Assembly (NCBI RefSeq): GCF_001929375.1 | Contig: NZ_MSGO01000001.1 | Location: forward strand, 1 to 64,000 | DNA length: 64,000 bases | DNA from: Actinomyces oris | GTDB taxonomy: Bacteria > Actinomycetota > Actinomycetes > Actinomycetales > Actinomycetaceae | Direction of reading: 5' to 3' | Shown: in pieces, positions 8,492 to 18,610 of the stretch | Numbering within the stretch: the first letter of the stretch is position 1 | Layout: the number at the start of each line of letters is the position of its first letter | Program-made: the position numbers and the translations under genes | Notes under the pieces: generated by a model | Seen by the model: only the letters and a program-made list of their open reading frames with translations | Database searches by the model: none | Told to the model about the DNA's origin: nothing

Positions 8492-9229
8492 GTGTCGACG
8501 GCGCAGTACCCGGCACGGGCCCGTGTCGCCGCCTGGGCAGTGCACATCTTCACCATGTCGGGACTGGTGTGGGCCAGCCTGGCCATGCTCGCCACCATCA
8601 ACCCCCACCGGGAGTTCACGTGGATGTGGGTCTGGCTGCTCGTCGCCCTCGTCGTCGACGGCGTCGACGGCACCCTGGCCCGGCGCGCCCGGGTCTCTGA
8701 GATCATCCCCTGGTTCGACGGCGGTATCGTGGACATCGTCGTCGACTACCTCACCTGGACCTTCATCCCGGCGGTCTTCATGTACGTTGCCCTGCCGATG
8801 GGCCCCAGGCCGGTGGCGGGACTGCTCATGGCCCTCGTCCTGAGCTCGTCGATGTTCTGCTACGCCAACAAGCAGTGGAAGTCCACCGACTACTACTTCG
8901 TGGGCTTCCCGGCCGCCTGGAACATCGTGGCCCTCATGTTCTACGTGCTCCAGACCCCGGCGGCCTTCAACATCATCGTCACCCTCATCTTCGTGGTGCT
9001 GACCCTGGTGCCCACGCACTACGCGCACCCGGCCCGCGTCAAGCGCTTCCGCGCCCTCAACATCGGTGCGGTGGCCGTGTGGTTCCTGGCCACCTGCTGG
9101 CTGGTGGCGATCTACCCCCACCGCCCGCTCAGCCTGGTCGCCGTCCTTGCCGTCTCCGGCGGGTGGTTCCTGCTCGCCGGGGTGCTGCGCTCGATCCGCG
9201 GGGCGGAATCGGCGGCGTCAGCGGCGTAG
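8492..9229 (+). CDS. pcs: CDP-alcohol phosphatidyltransferase, phosphatidylcholine synthase-like
   Basis: The product is 245 residues with about eight hydrophobic helices. It carries the CDP-alcohol phosphotransferase signature: DGVDGTLARR, then a Gly and two Asp in FDGGIVDIVVD. The spacing and the following DYLTWTFIPA are those of phosphatidylcholine synthases, which condense CDP-diacylglycerol with choline in one step, rather than PgsA or PssA. The GTG at 8492 was chosen because GAGAGGGGA precedes it and the mature N-terminus fits the family; the frame extends upstream to 8336 without recognisable protein. No choline uptake genes are adjacent. Enzyme class is firm, choline specificity probable. 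Confidence 0.75.
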   Translation: MSTAQYPARARVAAWAVHIFTMSGLVWASLAMLATINPHREFTWMWVWLLVALVVDGVDGTLARRARVSEIIPWFDGGIVDIVVDYLTWTFIPAVFMYVALPMGPRPVAGLLMALVLSSSMFCYANKQWKSTDYYFVGFPAAWNIVALMFYVLQTPAAFNIIVTLIFVVLTLVPTHYAHPARVKRFRALNIGAVAVWFLATCWLVAIYPHRPLSLVAVLAVSGGWFLLAGVLRSIRGAESAASAA

Positions 9230-9234
9230 ACCGA

Positions 9235-10239
9235 CTAGCCGTCCCCCGGGGCGCGCAGTCCCCGGGCGACGATCACGTCACGCAGCCAGCGGCCGCCCTC
9301 CAGCAGGAAGGTGGCCAGCACCAGGCCGATGACCACCATGATGACCCACTGCGGGTAGCCGGGGCCGTCCCGGTGACTGCCCGACAGGAAGAAGTACACG
9401 TAGGGCGCCACGAAGGTGATGAGGGTGACGAGGAACCCGGCGAAGCGGATGCGGCGTCGCTTGCCCGCCACCATGGCGATGATCCCCCAGGTGTAGGGCA
9501 CCGCGGTGACGATATCGATGCTCCACAGCACCCAGGGGTTGCCGCGGAAGCCAGGGGCGTAGACGGCCGGAAGCGCCCGCAGTGAGGAGTAGATGAACAC
9601 CGTCGCGTAGGCCAGGAAACGGGGATTGTGCAACAGCCGGACGATACCGGCGCGCGGCACGAGATCGACCTTCGCCTCCTGCAGGGCGGCCAGGGTGCGC
9701 CGGGAGACGCGCAGCGGGTCCGTCCCCTCCAGGACGGTGCGCAGGTAGCTGATCTGCTCAGGTGTCCCGGTGGCCCACTCGTCCAGGAGACGGCGCGGGC
9801 TCACGGCCACGACGACGCGGCCCTCATCGGTTCCCTCGCCGCCGTTGGACTGAGGGGGCTTGACGCCCTCGGGCGCCTCCGGGGAGGCGATGTGGACGAG
9901 GTGCTCACCCAGGACGGTCCGCAGCAGCCCCAGCCGCTCTTTGGGAACCTCGCTCAGCCACAGGCGCTGCCCGTGCTCGACGGCCAGGGACATGGCGTGC
10001 CCCAGGGCCCAACCGCGCTCGTCAGGCGCCAGAAGCTCCTCGGGGGCGGAGAGATGAGCCAGCTCGGGCACCTCGGCGACGTTGAAGCGCGTCAGATCGC
10101 CGACCCGGTCGACGGCCGCCACCGTTCGCAGAATCTCGGGGTCCAGGACATGACGCCGGGTGACGGGAAGCTCCGTGACGGATCGCAGAGCCATCATGTC
10201 CATCACGGAGGATCGGGGAGCGGGGGTGTGTTCGGGCAT
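9235..10239 (-). CDS. Conserved-type membrane protein of unknown function
   Basis: The product is 334 residues. The first 210 or so form a soluble region with no recognised motif (acidic and Leu-rich, including an SPRRLLDEWATGTPEQ stretch). The C-terminal 120 residues hold four probable transmembrane helices. The ATG at 10239 was chosen; a TTG at 10290 would add 17 unconvincing residues. The gene converges on the phosphatidylcholine synthase-like gene with only five bases between the stops. No function can be assigned. Confidence 0.6.
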   Translation of the reverse strand: MPEHTPAPRSSVMDMMALRSVTELPVTRRHVLDPEILRTVAAVDRVGDLTRFNVAEVPELAHLSAPEELLAPDERGWALGHAMSLAVEHGQRLWLSEVPKERLGLLRTVLGEHLVHIASPEAPEGVKPPQSNGGEGTDEGRVVVAVSPRRLLDEWATGTPEQISYLRTVLEGTDPLRVSRRTLAALQEAKVDLVPRAGIVRLLHNPRFLAYATVFIYSSLRALPAVYAPGFRGNPWVLWSIDIVTAVPYTWGIIAMVAGKRRRIRFAGFLVTLITFVAPYVYFFLSGSHRDGPGYPQWVIMVVIGLVLATFLLEGGRWLRDVIVARGLRAPGDG

Positions 10240-10355
10240 TGGGATGAGCCTAGAGGAGTGGGTGCCGGTTGTGTGCAACCTGTGAGTCAATACGGGTCAC
10301 TCCTCACCGGCCGGCGCGACGGCTCACGTCGCCGGGCGATCCCGTGCGTCCGCCG

Positions 10356-11189
10356 TCAGGCGCGGGCCATGACCTCGCCGTGCACGACGACGAACCAGGC
10401 GTCCTCGCTGGCGCCCCACTGCCGCCACGCCTGAGCCATCGCCTCCAGGTCGGCCCCGTCCGCCAGCCCCAGCTCGACGGCCCGCGGCCCGAAGGAGGTC
10501 AGGCACCGCTGCGCCCAGGTCTCCGACTGCCAGGCCCGGTCGGCGGGCGTGGCGTAGCACCAGGTGGAGGCCGAGGCGGTGATGTCGGTGAAGCCCGCCG
10601 CCCGGGCCCAGGACAGCAGCCGGCTCCCGGCGTCGGGCTCGCCGCCGTTGGCCCGGGCGGTGGCCATGTAGACCGAGCGCCACCGCTCCATGCCCGCAGG
10701 CTCGGGGAACCAGGTCATGGCGGAGTACACGGCGTCGCGCACGGCCACGATCCCGCCGGGGCGGGTGAGACGTCGCATCTCGGCCAGGGCACCCACCGGG
10801 TCCGCGAGGTGCTGGAGAACCTGGTGGGCGTGGACGACGTCGAAGGAGCCGTCCTCGAAGGGCAGGGCCATGACGTCCCCGCGGGTCAGCTCCACCTGCT
10901 CGGACAGGCCCCGTTCGCGCAGCGTAGCCCGAGCCGCCTCCAGGGCATCGGCCGAGGCATCCAGAGCGACAACCCGCCCCGGGGCGACGAGCTCAGCGAG
11001 ATCCGCGGTGATGGACGCCGGCCCGCAGCCGACGTCGAGCAGATCCATTCCCGCACTCAGGTGGGGAAGCAGGTAGGCGGCCGAGTCCGCCGCACCGCGC
11101 CGCGAGTGCGCGCTGAGCACCGCAGGACTGTGGCCGTGGGTGTAGCGGGGCGTCCTGACTGAACCGTCGGAAAGCTGTTCACCAGTCAT
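10356..11189 (-). CDS. Class I SAM-dependent methyltransferase (UbiE-like)
   Basis: The product is 277 residues. Motif I is LLDVGCGPASITADLAE, followed by the acidic end of strand 2 (VVALDAS), motif II/post-I VELTRGDVMALPFEDGSFDVVHAHQVLQH split over two segments, and motif III around RPGGIVAVRDAVY, all in family order. The C-terminal third (about residues 170-277) is a substrate lid of the kind seen in small-molecule C- or O-methyltransferases. The substrate is unknown. It is transcribed away from gdhA across a gap of 186 bases. Confidence 0.85.
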   Translation of the reverse strand: MTGEQLSDGSVRTPRYTHGHSPAVLSAHSRRGAADSAAYLLPHLSAGMDLLDVGCGPASITADLAELVAPGRVVALDASADALEAARATLRERGLSEQVELTRGDVMALPFEDGSFDVVHAHQVLQHLADPVGALAEMRRLTRPGGIVAVRDAVYSAMTWFPEPAGMERWRSVYMATARANGGEPDAGSRLLSWARAAGFTDITASASTWCYATPADRAWQSETWAQRCLTSFGPRAVELGLADGADLEAMAQAWRQWGASEDAWFVVVHGEVMARA

Positions 11190-11345
11190 GCCTTAGATCA
11201 TCCAGGAATGTGATCTGTGTTGCGTGAGCGCCCAGAATGTGGCCTCCGCAACGGCAATTGCCCTCCGGATCGCGAGATGTTTCGTCTCAGTGAACGTCTC
11301 GGTGGAAGTCTTCTCGCGGTGCCGCGGCGACCAGCCAGGTGCTGA

Positions 11346-12713
<1,368 letters not shown>

Positions 12714-12738
12714 TACCTGGCTGATCCGGGCTCGCGCC

Positions 12739-12792
12739 CACAGCGACGGCGTCCGTCGCCTCTTCTCCGAGGCGGCGGACGCCGTCGCTGTG
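12739..12792 (+). terminator. Strong hairpin terminator after gdhA
   Basis: A 17-bp perfect stem (12739-12755 with 12776-12792, outer strand CACAGCGACGGCGTCCG) continues through one T.G wobble into six more pairs (CGCCTC/GAGGCG), leaving a six-base loop. No U-run follows. Confidence 0.8.
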
Positions 12793-13062
12793 CCGTGGGA
12801 GGGGGAGGGGCGTGCGGGATCGGCGCTCTTGGCAACCATCCGCGTGGCTCGTTCCTCGCCGCGCTCCCGCCAGTCCCATCCACGCCTGCGAACGTCGATC
12901 CCGCACGCCCCGATACTGCCCCGGGGCGGTCACGGCCGAGAAACCTACCGACCGGTCGAGATCGTGAAAAAGGCTGCGAAATACTCGGGAGGGGCGTACC
13001 GTGGTGATGTTCCATACCTCACATGATCCCGATCTTCGCCCCTACGTCTTACGAGGATTGAC

Positions 13063-15555
13063 ATGAGAATACTTCCAGCTCGGAGAGCACGAGTCTGCGC
13101 TGCGTTGAGCGCTCTGGTGGTGGCTGCATTGAGTCCCATGATCGCGGTTCCGACAGCATCCCTCATGCCGCCGGCCGCCGCTGTGGAGAAACCTCCCGAC
13201 GGCGCCGACGGGCAGCAGGGGGCCGACGAACCGGGTAACAAGGTGCGCATCAAGCTGGTCGGCCTGGGCAACCTTCGCGGCCACTACGTGGAGACGAGCG
13301 GGTTCAACCCGAAAACCGAGGAGTACGACCTCCCCAAGGACCCCGGCCTGATCGGTATCGAGTGCGCCGTCCGCGGGATTCGAGAGGACTTTCCCAACAC
13401 GCTCGTCGTCTCCCCCGGCGGCAATGTCGGCGCCTCACCCCACACGTCCTCCTTCGTGCAGGACCAGCCCATCATCTACGGCCTCAATACGATGAAGCTG
13501 GATGCCTCAGCCCTGGGGGTCCACGCGCTCGACGGCGGAGTGAAGGACCTCGAGGACAGGATCCTGCCCGCCTCCGACTTCCCCGTCCTGGCGGCGAACG
13601 TCTCCGGCTCCACTTCCCTCAGTGCCGAGGGGAGCGGTCGCGGGGTCTTCATCAAGGAGGTCGACGGGGTGCGGGTCGGCTTCATCGGCGTGGTGACCGA
13701 CGAGCTTCCCGTCCGAACCCTTGCAGCGAACAGAGAGGTTCTGACCGTCTCCCCTGCGGTGGCCACGGCCAACGCCCGCGCCGCCGAGCTCAAGGACGGC
13801 AACCAGGCCAATGGTGAGGCCGACGTCGTCGTCGTGCTCAGCCATGAGGACATGGCCTCCACGGCGACGAGCTTCTCCAGGAACGTCGACGCCGTCGTCT
13901 CCGGTCGTGGTGCAGGGGAGTACGGACATGTCGTCACCGGGTTCGAGGGCAACTCGATCGCCGTCGTCCAGCCCGAGATCTACGGCCGGAGCTTCGGGGA
14001 CATTCTCCTGGAGTACGACCGAACGGCTCGGAAGATCGTCTCCTACAGCGCGGAGAACATGTGGATCGGACATTACCCATGCCGAGGATCCTCTCCTGAG
14101 GTGTGGAGCAGGACCCGGGAGTACGAGGGGGCCGCCGGGGAGGTCGCCAAGCAGCCGCTGGCGCATATTGGGGCGGACTTCCTGCGGGGGTCTGACGGAA
14201 CCGTCCCCGGTACCAATACGGCGACGGAGTCCGTGGCCGCCGACCTGGTCGCCGAGTCCTACCACAGCTGGATCACCTCCATCAAACCTCCCGGCTCCAG
14301 CCACTATGTCGGCATCGTCAGTGCCCGGGACATGAAGAAGGACCTCACCTACCTCGAGTCCGGCAGCCACAACGACATCCCGCGCCCGGACCAGGACGGC
14401 CTGGTGTCCTACGGGGAGGCGCTCGACGTCCAGCCCGACAACAAACCGCTCGCCTACGTCACTGTGAATGGTGCGAAGCTCAAGGAGCTCATCGCCCACC
14501 AGTGGAGGTTCTACGCCGAGCCCCCCGTGCTCAACCTGGGGCTGTCCTCGAATGTTGACGTCATTGTGGATCCCGACGCGACGGTGGAGAACGGGAAGGT
14601 TCCCACAGTGCGTGAGATTCGGGTCGACGGTCAGGTTCTGGGGGATTCGGACCCAGTGGTCCTGGCCTCCACCTATGAGCTGCTCCATGACAACAACGAC
14701 TTCCCCAGTCCTGACGAGGATGCCGTCGTCAACGTCGGCACGCTCCAGCACAGCGTCTTCATCTCCTACCTGCAGTCCTTCGGGGACAAGCCCTTGACGC
14801 CGTCCTACTCCAAGCGTCAGGTGGGGATGAGAGTGGTTCCGAAGCCCGGTCAGGCCGGCACGGTGGCAGTGACGATGGACTCCCTGACCTACACCAACGA
14901 GTCCGAGCGGGTCCTCGGTGCGCAACGAGTCCGTGCCCGCTCCGGGGACAAGGAGTTCTTCAGCCAGGAGATCGACTCGAGCCTGGACCGTATCGGCCCC
15001 ACGACCGGTAGGGCGGTCTTTGACCTCACCATCCCGGCCGATGCGCCCACTGGTGCCTGCCGCAGTGCGGCGGGTGCGACCTGCCGCTGGGTGACCGTGG
15101 AGTCCGTCGACGGTGCCGGCAAGGTACTCAACAGCTTCTACGTCGAGGTCCCGGCCGATGCGAAGCCCGCGGCGACGCCGTCGGCCACTGCCGGTACCGG
15201 GCCGTCGGCCGCGCCTAGCGCTCCGTCGTCCACTCCCGGCGCGCAGCCGGCTCCCTCCAGCGCCCCGTCGACGGGTGCGACCGCGACGACGTCGGCCGCT
15301 CCCGGTGCCAAGGCGGCTCCGTCGGCCTCTGCGGCTCAGGTCGGTGTGGGTGGCCTGCCTGCCGCCACGAGTGGGGCGGGTGCTGCGGCCCCACAGGCTC
15401 GCGGAGCCGGTGGCGCCAAGCCGGCCGGCGGCTCGGGCGGCTCGGGCGGCTGGCCGCTGGCCCGCACCGGTACCTCCCTGGGTGCCGGCGTCGTCGCCCT
15501 GACTCTCATAGCCGGCGGCTACCTCATCCTGCGCCACAGACGGCAGGAAGGATGA
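13063..15555 (+). CDS. Wall-anchored 5'-nucleotidase-like protein, metal site degenerate (copy 1)
   Basis: The product is 830 residues: signal peptide (residues 1-40, cleavage near AAA), metallophosphatase-like domain, 5'-nucleotidase C-terminal-like domain (about 380-570), an extra beta domain, a Ser/Pro/Ala-rich spacer, then a sorting signal with LARTG, a hydrophobic helix and RHRR tail. LAxTG is the class E sortase motif, so surface anchoring is likely. Family metal ligands are mostly lost: D-x-H is N70-L-R72, the GGD motif reads PGGN with Gly at 120, GNHEFD reads GVHALD, and GHTH reads GRGA. Hydrolysis is therefore doubtful, and a binding or structural role is possible. It is followed after 75 bases by its paralogue. 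Confidence 0.85.
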   Translation: MRILPARRARVCAALSALVVAALSPMIAVPTASLMPPAAAVEKPPDGADGQQGADEPGNKVRIKLVGLGNLRGHYVETSGFNPKTEEYDLPKDPGLIGIECAVRGIREDFPNTLVVSPGGNVGASPHTSSFVQDQPIIYGLNTMKLDASALGVHALDGGVKDLEDRILPASDFPVLAANVSGSTSLSAEGSGRGVFIKEVDGVRVGFIGVVTDELPVRTLAANREVLTVSPAVATANARAAELKDGNQANGEADVVVVLSHEDMASTATSFSRNVDAVVSGRGAGEYGHVVTGFEGNSIAVVQPEIYGRSFGDILLEYDRTARKIVSYSAENMWIGHYPCRGSSPEVWSRTREYEGAAGEVAKQPLAHIGADFLRGSDGTVPGTNTATESVAADLVAESYHSWITSIKPPGSSHYVGIVSARDMKKDLTYLESGSHNDIPRPDQDGLVSYGEALDVQPDNKPLAYVTVNGAKLKELIAHQWRFYAEPPVLNLGLSSNVDVIVDPDATVENGKVPTVREIRVDGQVLGDSDPVVLASTYELLHDNNDFPSPDEDAVVNVGTLQHSVFISYLQSFGDKPLTPSYSKRQVGMRVVPKPGQAGTVAVTMDSLTYTNESERVLGAQRVRARSGDKEFFSQEIDSSLDRIGPTTGRAVFDLTIPADAPTGACRSAAGATCRWVTVESVDGAGKVLNSFYVEVPADAKPAATPSATAGTGPSAAPSAPSSTPGAQPAPSSAPSTGATATTSAAPGAKAAPSASAAQVGVGGLPAATSGAGAAAPQARGAGGAKPAGGSGGSGGWPLARTGTSLGAGVVALTLIAGGYLILRHRRQEG

Positions 15556-15630
15556 GGGGGCAGCGATGCTGCGGCCCTTCTCCCTCCACGTTCTCCCTGC
15601 ACTCTTTTCACGCTGATCTAAGGACATATC

Positions 15631-18129
15631 ATGAGACTCATATCGCGAAGGCGGGGGCGGGTCTGCGCCGCATTCGCTGCGCTGGCCCTCACTGCACTCA
15701 GCCCTCTTTCCACCGCCGTGCCCTCCGGGACGCCTCCCGCCCAAGTCGTCGGAGGGCCCAAGGCCGCTGTGCCACTGGATTCCCCGGCTGGGGGAGTCGC
15801 CATCGACCTCGTTGGCATCTCCGATCTGCATGGATACATCGAAAGTACGTTCCATAAGAATCCGGAGACTGGTGAGGTTGACATCAACAATGTGGAGAAT
15901 CCCGGTGTGACGTCGCTGGCGTGCCAGATGAGCCGGGCGTACAGGGCGAATCCCAATGCGCTCTTCGTCTCGTCGGGAGACAATATCGGAGCGTCATACT
16001 ATCGGTCGTCCTATATGAATCATGACGAGGGGACGCTGGATGTACTGAATCGGCTCCGCATGGGTGTCTCCGCGCTAGGGGTGCACGAGCTCGACCATGG
16101 TCTCAGCGACCTCGAAGGGAGGGTTCTTCCCTATACGACATTCCCCGTGCTGGCGGCGAACGTGTCCGGCTCCGATGCCCTGAGCGCTGAGGGGAACGGT
16201 CACGGGGTCTTCATCAAGGAGGTCGACGGGGTACGGGTCGGCTTCATCGGCGTGGTGACCGATGAGCTGCCCAAGCTGGTCTCCTCCTCCATTCGGGCCC
16301 GGCTCACGGTCGCCCCGGCGGTGGCCACGGCCAACGCCCGTGCCGCCGAGCTCAAGGACGGTGACCCGGCCAATGGAGAGGCCGACGTCGTCGTCGTCCT
16401 CAGCCACGAGGACGCGGCCTCCACGGCCACGAGCTTCTCCAGGAACGTCGACGCCGTCGTCGCCGGACGCAGCCACGTCTCCTACGCGCAGACGGTGACC
16501 GGGGTCGATGGCAATGAGATCGCCGTCGTTCAGCCCGACCACTACGGCCTGAAGCTCGGGATGATTCGGCTCAACTACGACCGGGGCACCAAGAAGGTCT
16601 CTGTGGCCAACGTGGAGAATCGGGATCTGAAGCAGGAGTTCTGCTACGACGATGATTTCGATGGCGTCGACATCTTCTCATACAAGCGATACAACAAGAT
16701 GATGGATCTGGGGGCCGCCCGGCAGGTGGCGCAGCTCGGCACCGACTACTTGCGCGGATCGGATGGCGTGACTCCCGGAGTCCACACCGGCACCGAGTCC
16801 ACAGCGTCCGACCTCGTGGCCGAGTCCTACCGATACTGGCTCGCCGACATCGATCCCATGGGACAGCCGCAGGCTTCCACGCGCTATGTGGGAGTAGTCC
16901 GGGCCGACGACCTCAAAGCCGATTTCCGGTACAAGGGCACCGGGGACTATCACGGCGAGGTGCCCGCGGACCAGGTCGACGGCCTGTTCACGGTCGACGA
17001 GGTCCGTAACGTCTCCCCGGATGACAAGGACATGGGCTACCTCTCCATGACCGGAGCCGAGCTCAAGGGGCTCATCGCCCAGCAGTGGCGCCCCGGAGCG
17101 GATCCGGCCTCTGTACAGCTGGGACTGTCCTCGAATGTCGACGTCATCGTGGACGCCGCCGCCCAGACCGACGGCGGCACCGCCCCCGCGATTCGCGAGG
17201 TCAGGGTGGACGGGCAGGTTCTGGAGGACACGGACACGGTGGTCGTGGCCTCCACCACCGAGCTGCTCACCGGAGGCGCCGGCTTCACACTGCCTCAGGG
17301 AAGCGGGGTGGTGAAAGTCGGATCGCTCGGACGCGACATCACCACCAGCTACCTGGCCTCCTTCAACCAGCAGATACTCAAACCGAGCTACGCCAAGCGT
17401 CAGGTGGGGATGAGTGCGGTCCCGAAGCCCGGTCAAGCCGGCACGGTGGCAGTGACGATGGACTCCCTGACCTACACCCACCCCACCGAGCAGGTTCTCG
17501 GGGCTCGCCGCGTGCGCGCCCGCTCCGGGGACAAGGAGTTCTTCAGTCGGAACATCGACCTGAGCGTGGACCGCGCCGGCCCCACCACCGGTAAGGCGAG
17601 CTTCGACCTCACCATCCCGGCCGATGCGCCCACTGGTACCTGCCGCAGTACGGCGGGTGCGACCTGCCGCTGGGTGACCCTGGAGTCCATGGACGGCGTT
17701 GGCCGGATCCTCAACAGCTTCTATGTCGAGGTCCCGGCCGATGCGAAGCCCGCGGCGACGCCGTCGGCCACTGCCGGTACCGGGCCGTCGGCCTCGCCCA
17801 GCGCGCAGCCGGCTCCCTCCAGCGTGCCGTCACCCACGCCTTCAACGGGGGTGGCGACCTCGACGCCCAGCGGTGGGCCGTCGGCGGGTGCGACGGCGAC
17901 GACGTCGGCCTCTGCGGCTCAGGTTGGTGTTGGTGGCCTGCCTGCCGCCACGAGTGGGGCGGGTACTGCGGCCCCACAGGCTCGCGGAGCCGGTGGCGCC
18001 AAGCCGGCCGGCGGCTCGGGCGGCTGGCCACTGGCCCGCACCGGTACCTCCCTGGGTGCCGGCGTCGTCGCCCTGACCCTCATAGCCGGCGGCTACCTCA
18101 TCCTGCGCCACAGACGGCAGGTCGACTGA
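15631..18129 (+). CDS. Wall-anchored 5'-nucleotidase-like protein, partly intact metal site (copy 2)
   Basis: The product is 832 residues with the same layout as copy 1, including signal peptide, nucleotidase-like domains, Ser/Pro spacer and LARTG sorting signal. More of the active site survives: D65-L-H67 (SDLHG), D117 (SGDNIGAS), H152 and the LSHED histidine are present. However, the Asn of GNHE is Val151, and the first His of GHTH is Arg (GRSH). Extracellular nucleotide or phosphoester hydrolysis is thus possible but not assured. The last 700 or so bases are nearly identical to copy 1 while the N-terminal halves diverge, which points to gene conversion. A hairpin at 18193 ends the pair. 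Confidence 0.85.
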   Translation: MRLISRRRGRVCAAFAALALTALSPLSTAVPSGTPPAQVVGGPKAAVPLDSPAGGVAIDLVGISDLHGYIESTFHKNPETGEVDINNVENPGVTSLACQMSRAYRANPNALFVSSGDNIGASYYRSSYMNHDEGTLDVLNRLRMGVSALGVHELDHGLSDLEGRVLPYTTFPVLAANVSGSDALSAEGNGHGVFIKEVDGVRVGFIGVVTDELPKLVSSSIRARLTVAPAVATANARAAELKDGDPANGEADVVVVLSHEDAASTATSFSRNVDAVVAGRSHVSYAQTVTGVDGNEIAVVQPDHYGLKLGMIRLNYDRGTKKVSVANVENRDLKQEFCYDDDFDGVDIFSYKRYNKMMDLGAARQVAQLGTDYLRGSDGVTPGVHTGTESTASDLVAESYRYWLADIDPMGQPQASTRYVGVVRADDLKADFRYKGTGDYHGEVPADQVDGLFTVDEVRNVSPDDKDMGYLSMTGAELKGLIAQQWRPGADPASVQLGLSSNVDVIVDAAAQTDGGTAPAIREVRVDGQVLEDTDTVVVASTTELLTGGAGFTLPQGSGVVKVGSLGRDITTSYLASFNQQILKPSYAKRQVGMSAVPKPGQAGTVAVTMDSLTYTHPTEQVLGARRVRARSGDKEFFSRNIDLSVDRAGPTTGKASFDLTIPADAPTGTCRSTAGATCRWVTLESMDGVGRILNSFYVEVPADAKPAATPSATAGTGPSASPSAQPAPSSVPSPTPSTGVATSTPSGGPSAGATATTSASAAQVGVGGLPAATSGAGTAAPQARGAGGAKPAGGSGGWPLARTGTSLGAGVVALTLIAGGYLILRHRRQVD

Positions 18130-18192
18130 CGCCTGTTTGATGCCGGCTGACACTGCCTGACGCAGCCTGACGCAGCGATGCGCGAACCGATG

Positions 18193-18231
18193 CTCGTGCC
18201 CGTCGCCCCCACCGGGGGAGGCGGGCACGAG
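18193..18231 (+). terminator. Hairpin ending the nucleotidase-like gene pair
   Basis: CTCGTGCCCG (18193-18202) pairs with CGGGCACGAG (18222-18231). Inside, a T.G wobble, one C-G pair and a G.A mismatch lead to a CCCCC/GGGGG stem with a three-base loop. It starts 63 bases past the stop. Confidence 0.65.
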
Positions 18232-18315
18232 TCCTGTCTGATGGGGCCGGCGATGGCGGGACCCCACCGAGGACGGCTCAGGTGGTCCGGGGGCAGCGGT
18301 GGCTGCGGTTCGCGC

Positions 18316-18422
18316 CGAGGACGTACTTCCCGTTCGAGGACTGCGTTGTCCTCCGGGCTACTGGGTTGCGTCCGCAGTCGTTTGTCGGAGAACGCAGTCC
18401 TGGGCGCAGAAGTACGTCCTCG
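18316..18422. repeat. Inverted-repeat element A1
   Basis: A 107-bp element. The outer stem is 13 perfect pairs, CGAGGACGTACTT (18316-18328) with AAGTACGTCCTCG (18410-18422). The inner stem is 11 perfect pairs, AGGACTGCGTT (18337-18347) with AACGCAGTCCT (18391-18401). Related copies lie near 23114 and 30253. Confidence 0.85.
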
Positions 18423-18503
18423 ACGGTGCGACCGCGCCCGTTGGACGGCCCCTGTTCTCAAAACAACCTATAAAATGTATCGTAAGTCACTCAGGGGTAG
18501 ACA

Positions 18504-18547
18504 TGAATGTCTGAGCGGACATACTCTTGCGTCTGTTCAGACATTCA
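18504..18547. promoter_or_regulatory. Candidate FruR operator / inverted repeat
   Basis: Perfect 11-bp inverted repeat TGAATGTCTGA (18504-18514) and TCAGACATTCA (18537-18547), 22 bases apart, containing a second small dyad ATGTC...GACAT. A further GAACGG-containing half-site-like sequence lies at 18565-18570. It sits 64 bases before the fruR start and downstream of the -10 candidate. Autoregulation by the DeoR-type repressor is inferred. Confidence 0.5.
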
Positions 18548-18610
18548 GAGTCGAATAGATGCCCGAACGGGCGTCTCTGGTTGATGGCACCGACTTTCCA
18601 GGGGGTGAAC

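Larger units (their letters stand above)
18130..18610. other. Intergenic region upstream of fruR
   Basis: No gene. It holds the terminator at 18193, inverted-repeat element A1 (18316-18422), an AT-rich patch with a TATAAAAT string at 18469-18476 that is a -10 candidate (no well-spaced -35 seen), and the operator-like repeat at 18504-18547. Confidence 0.6.
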
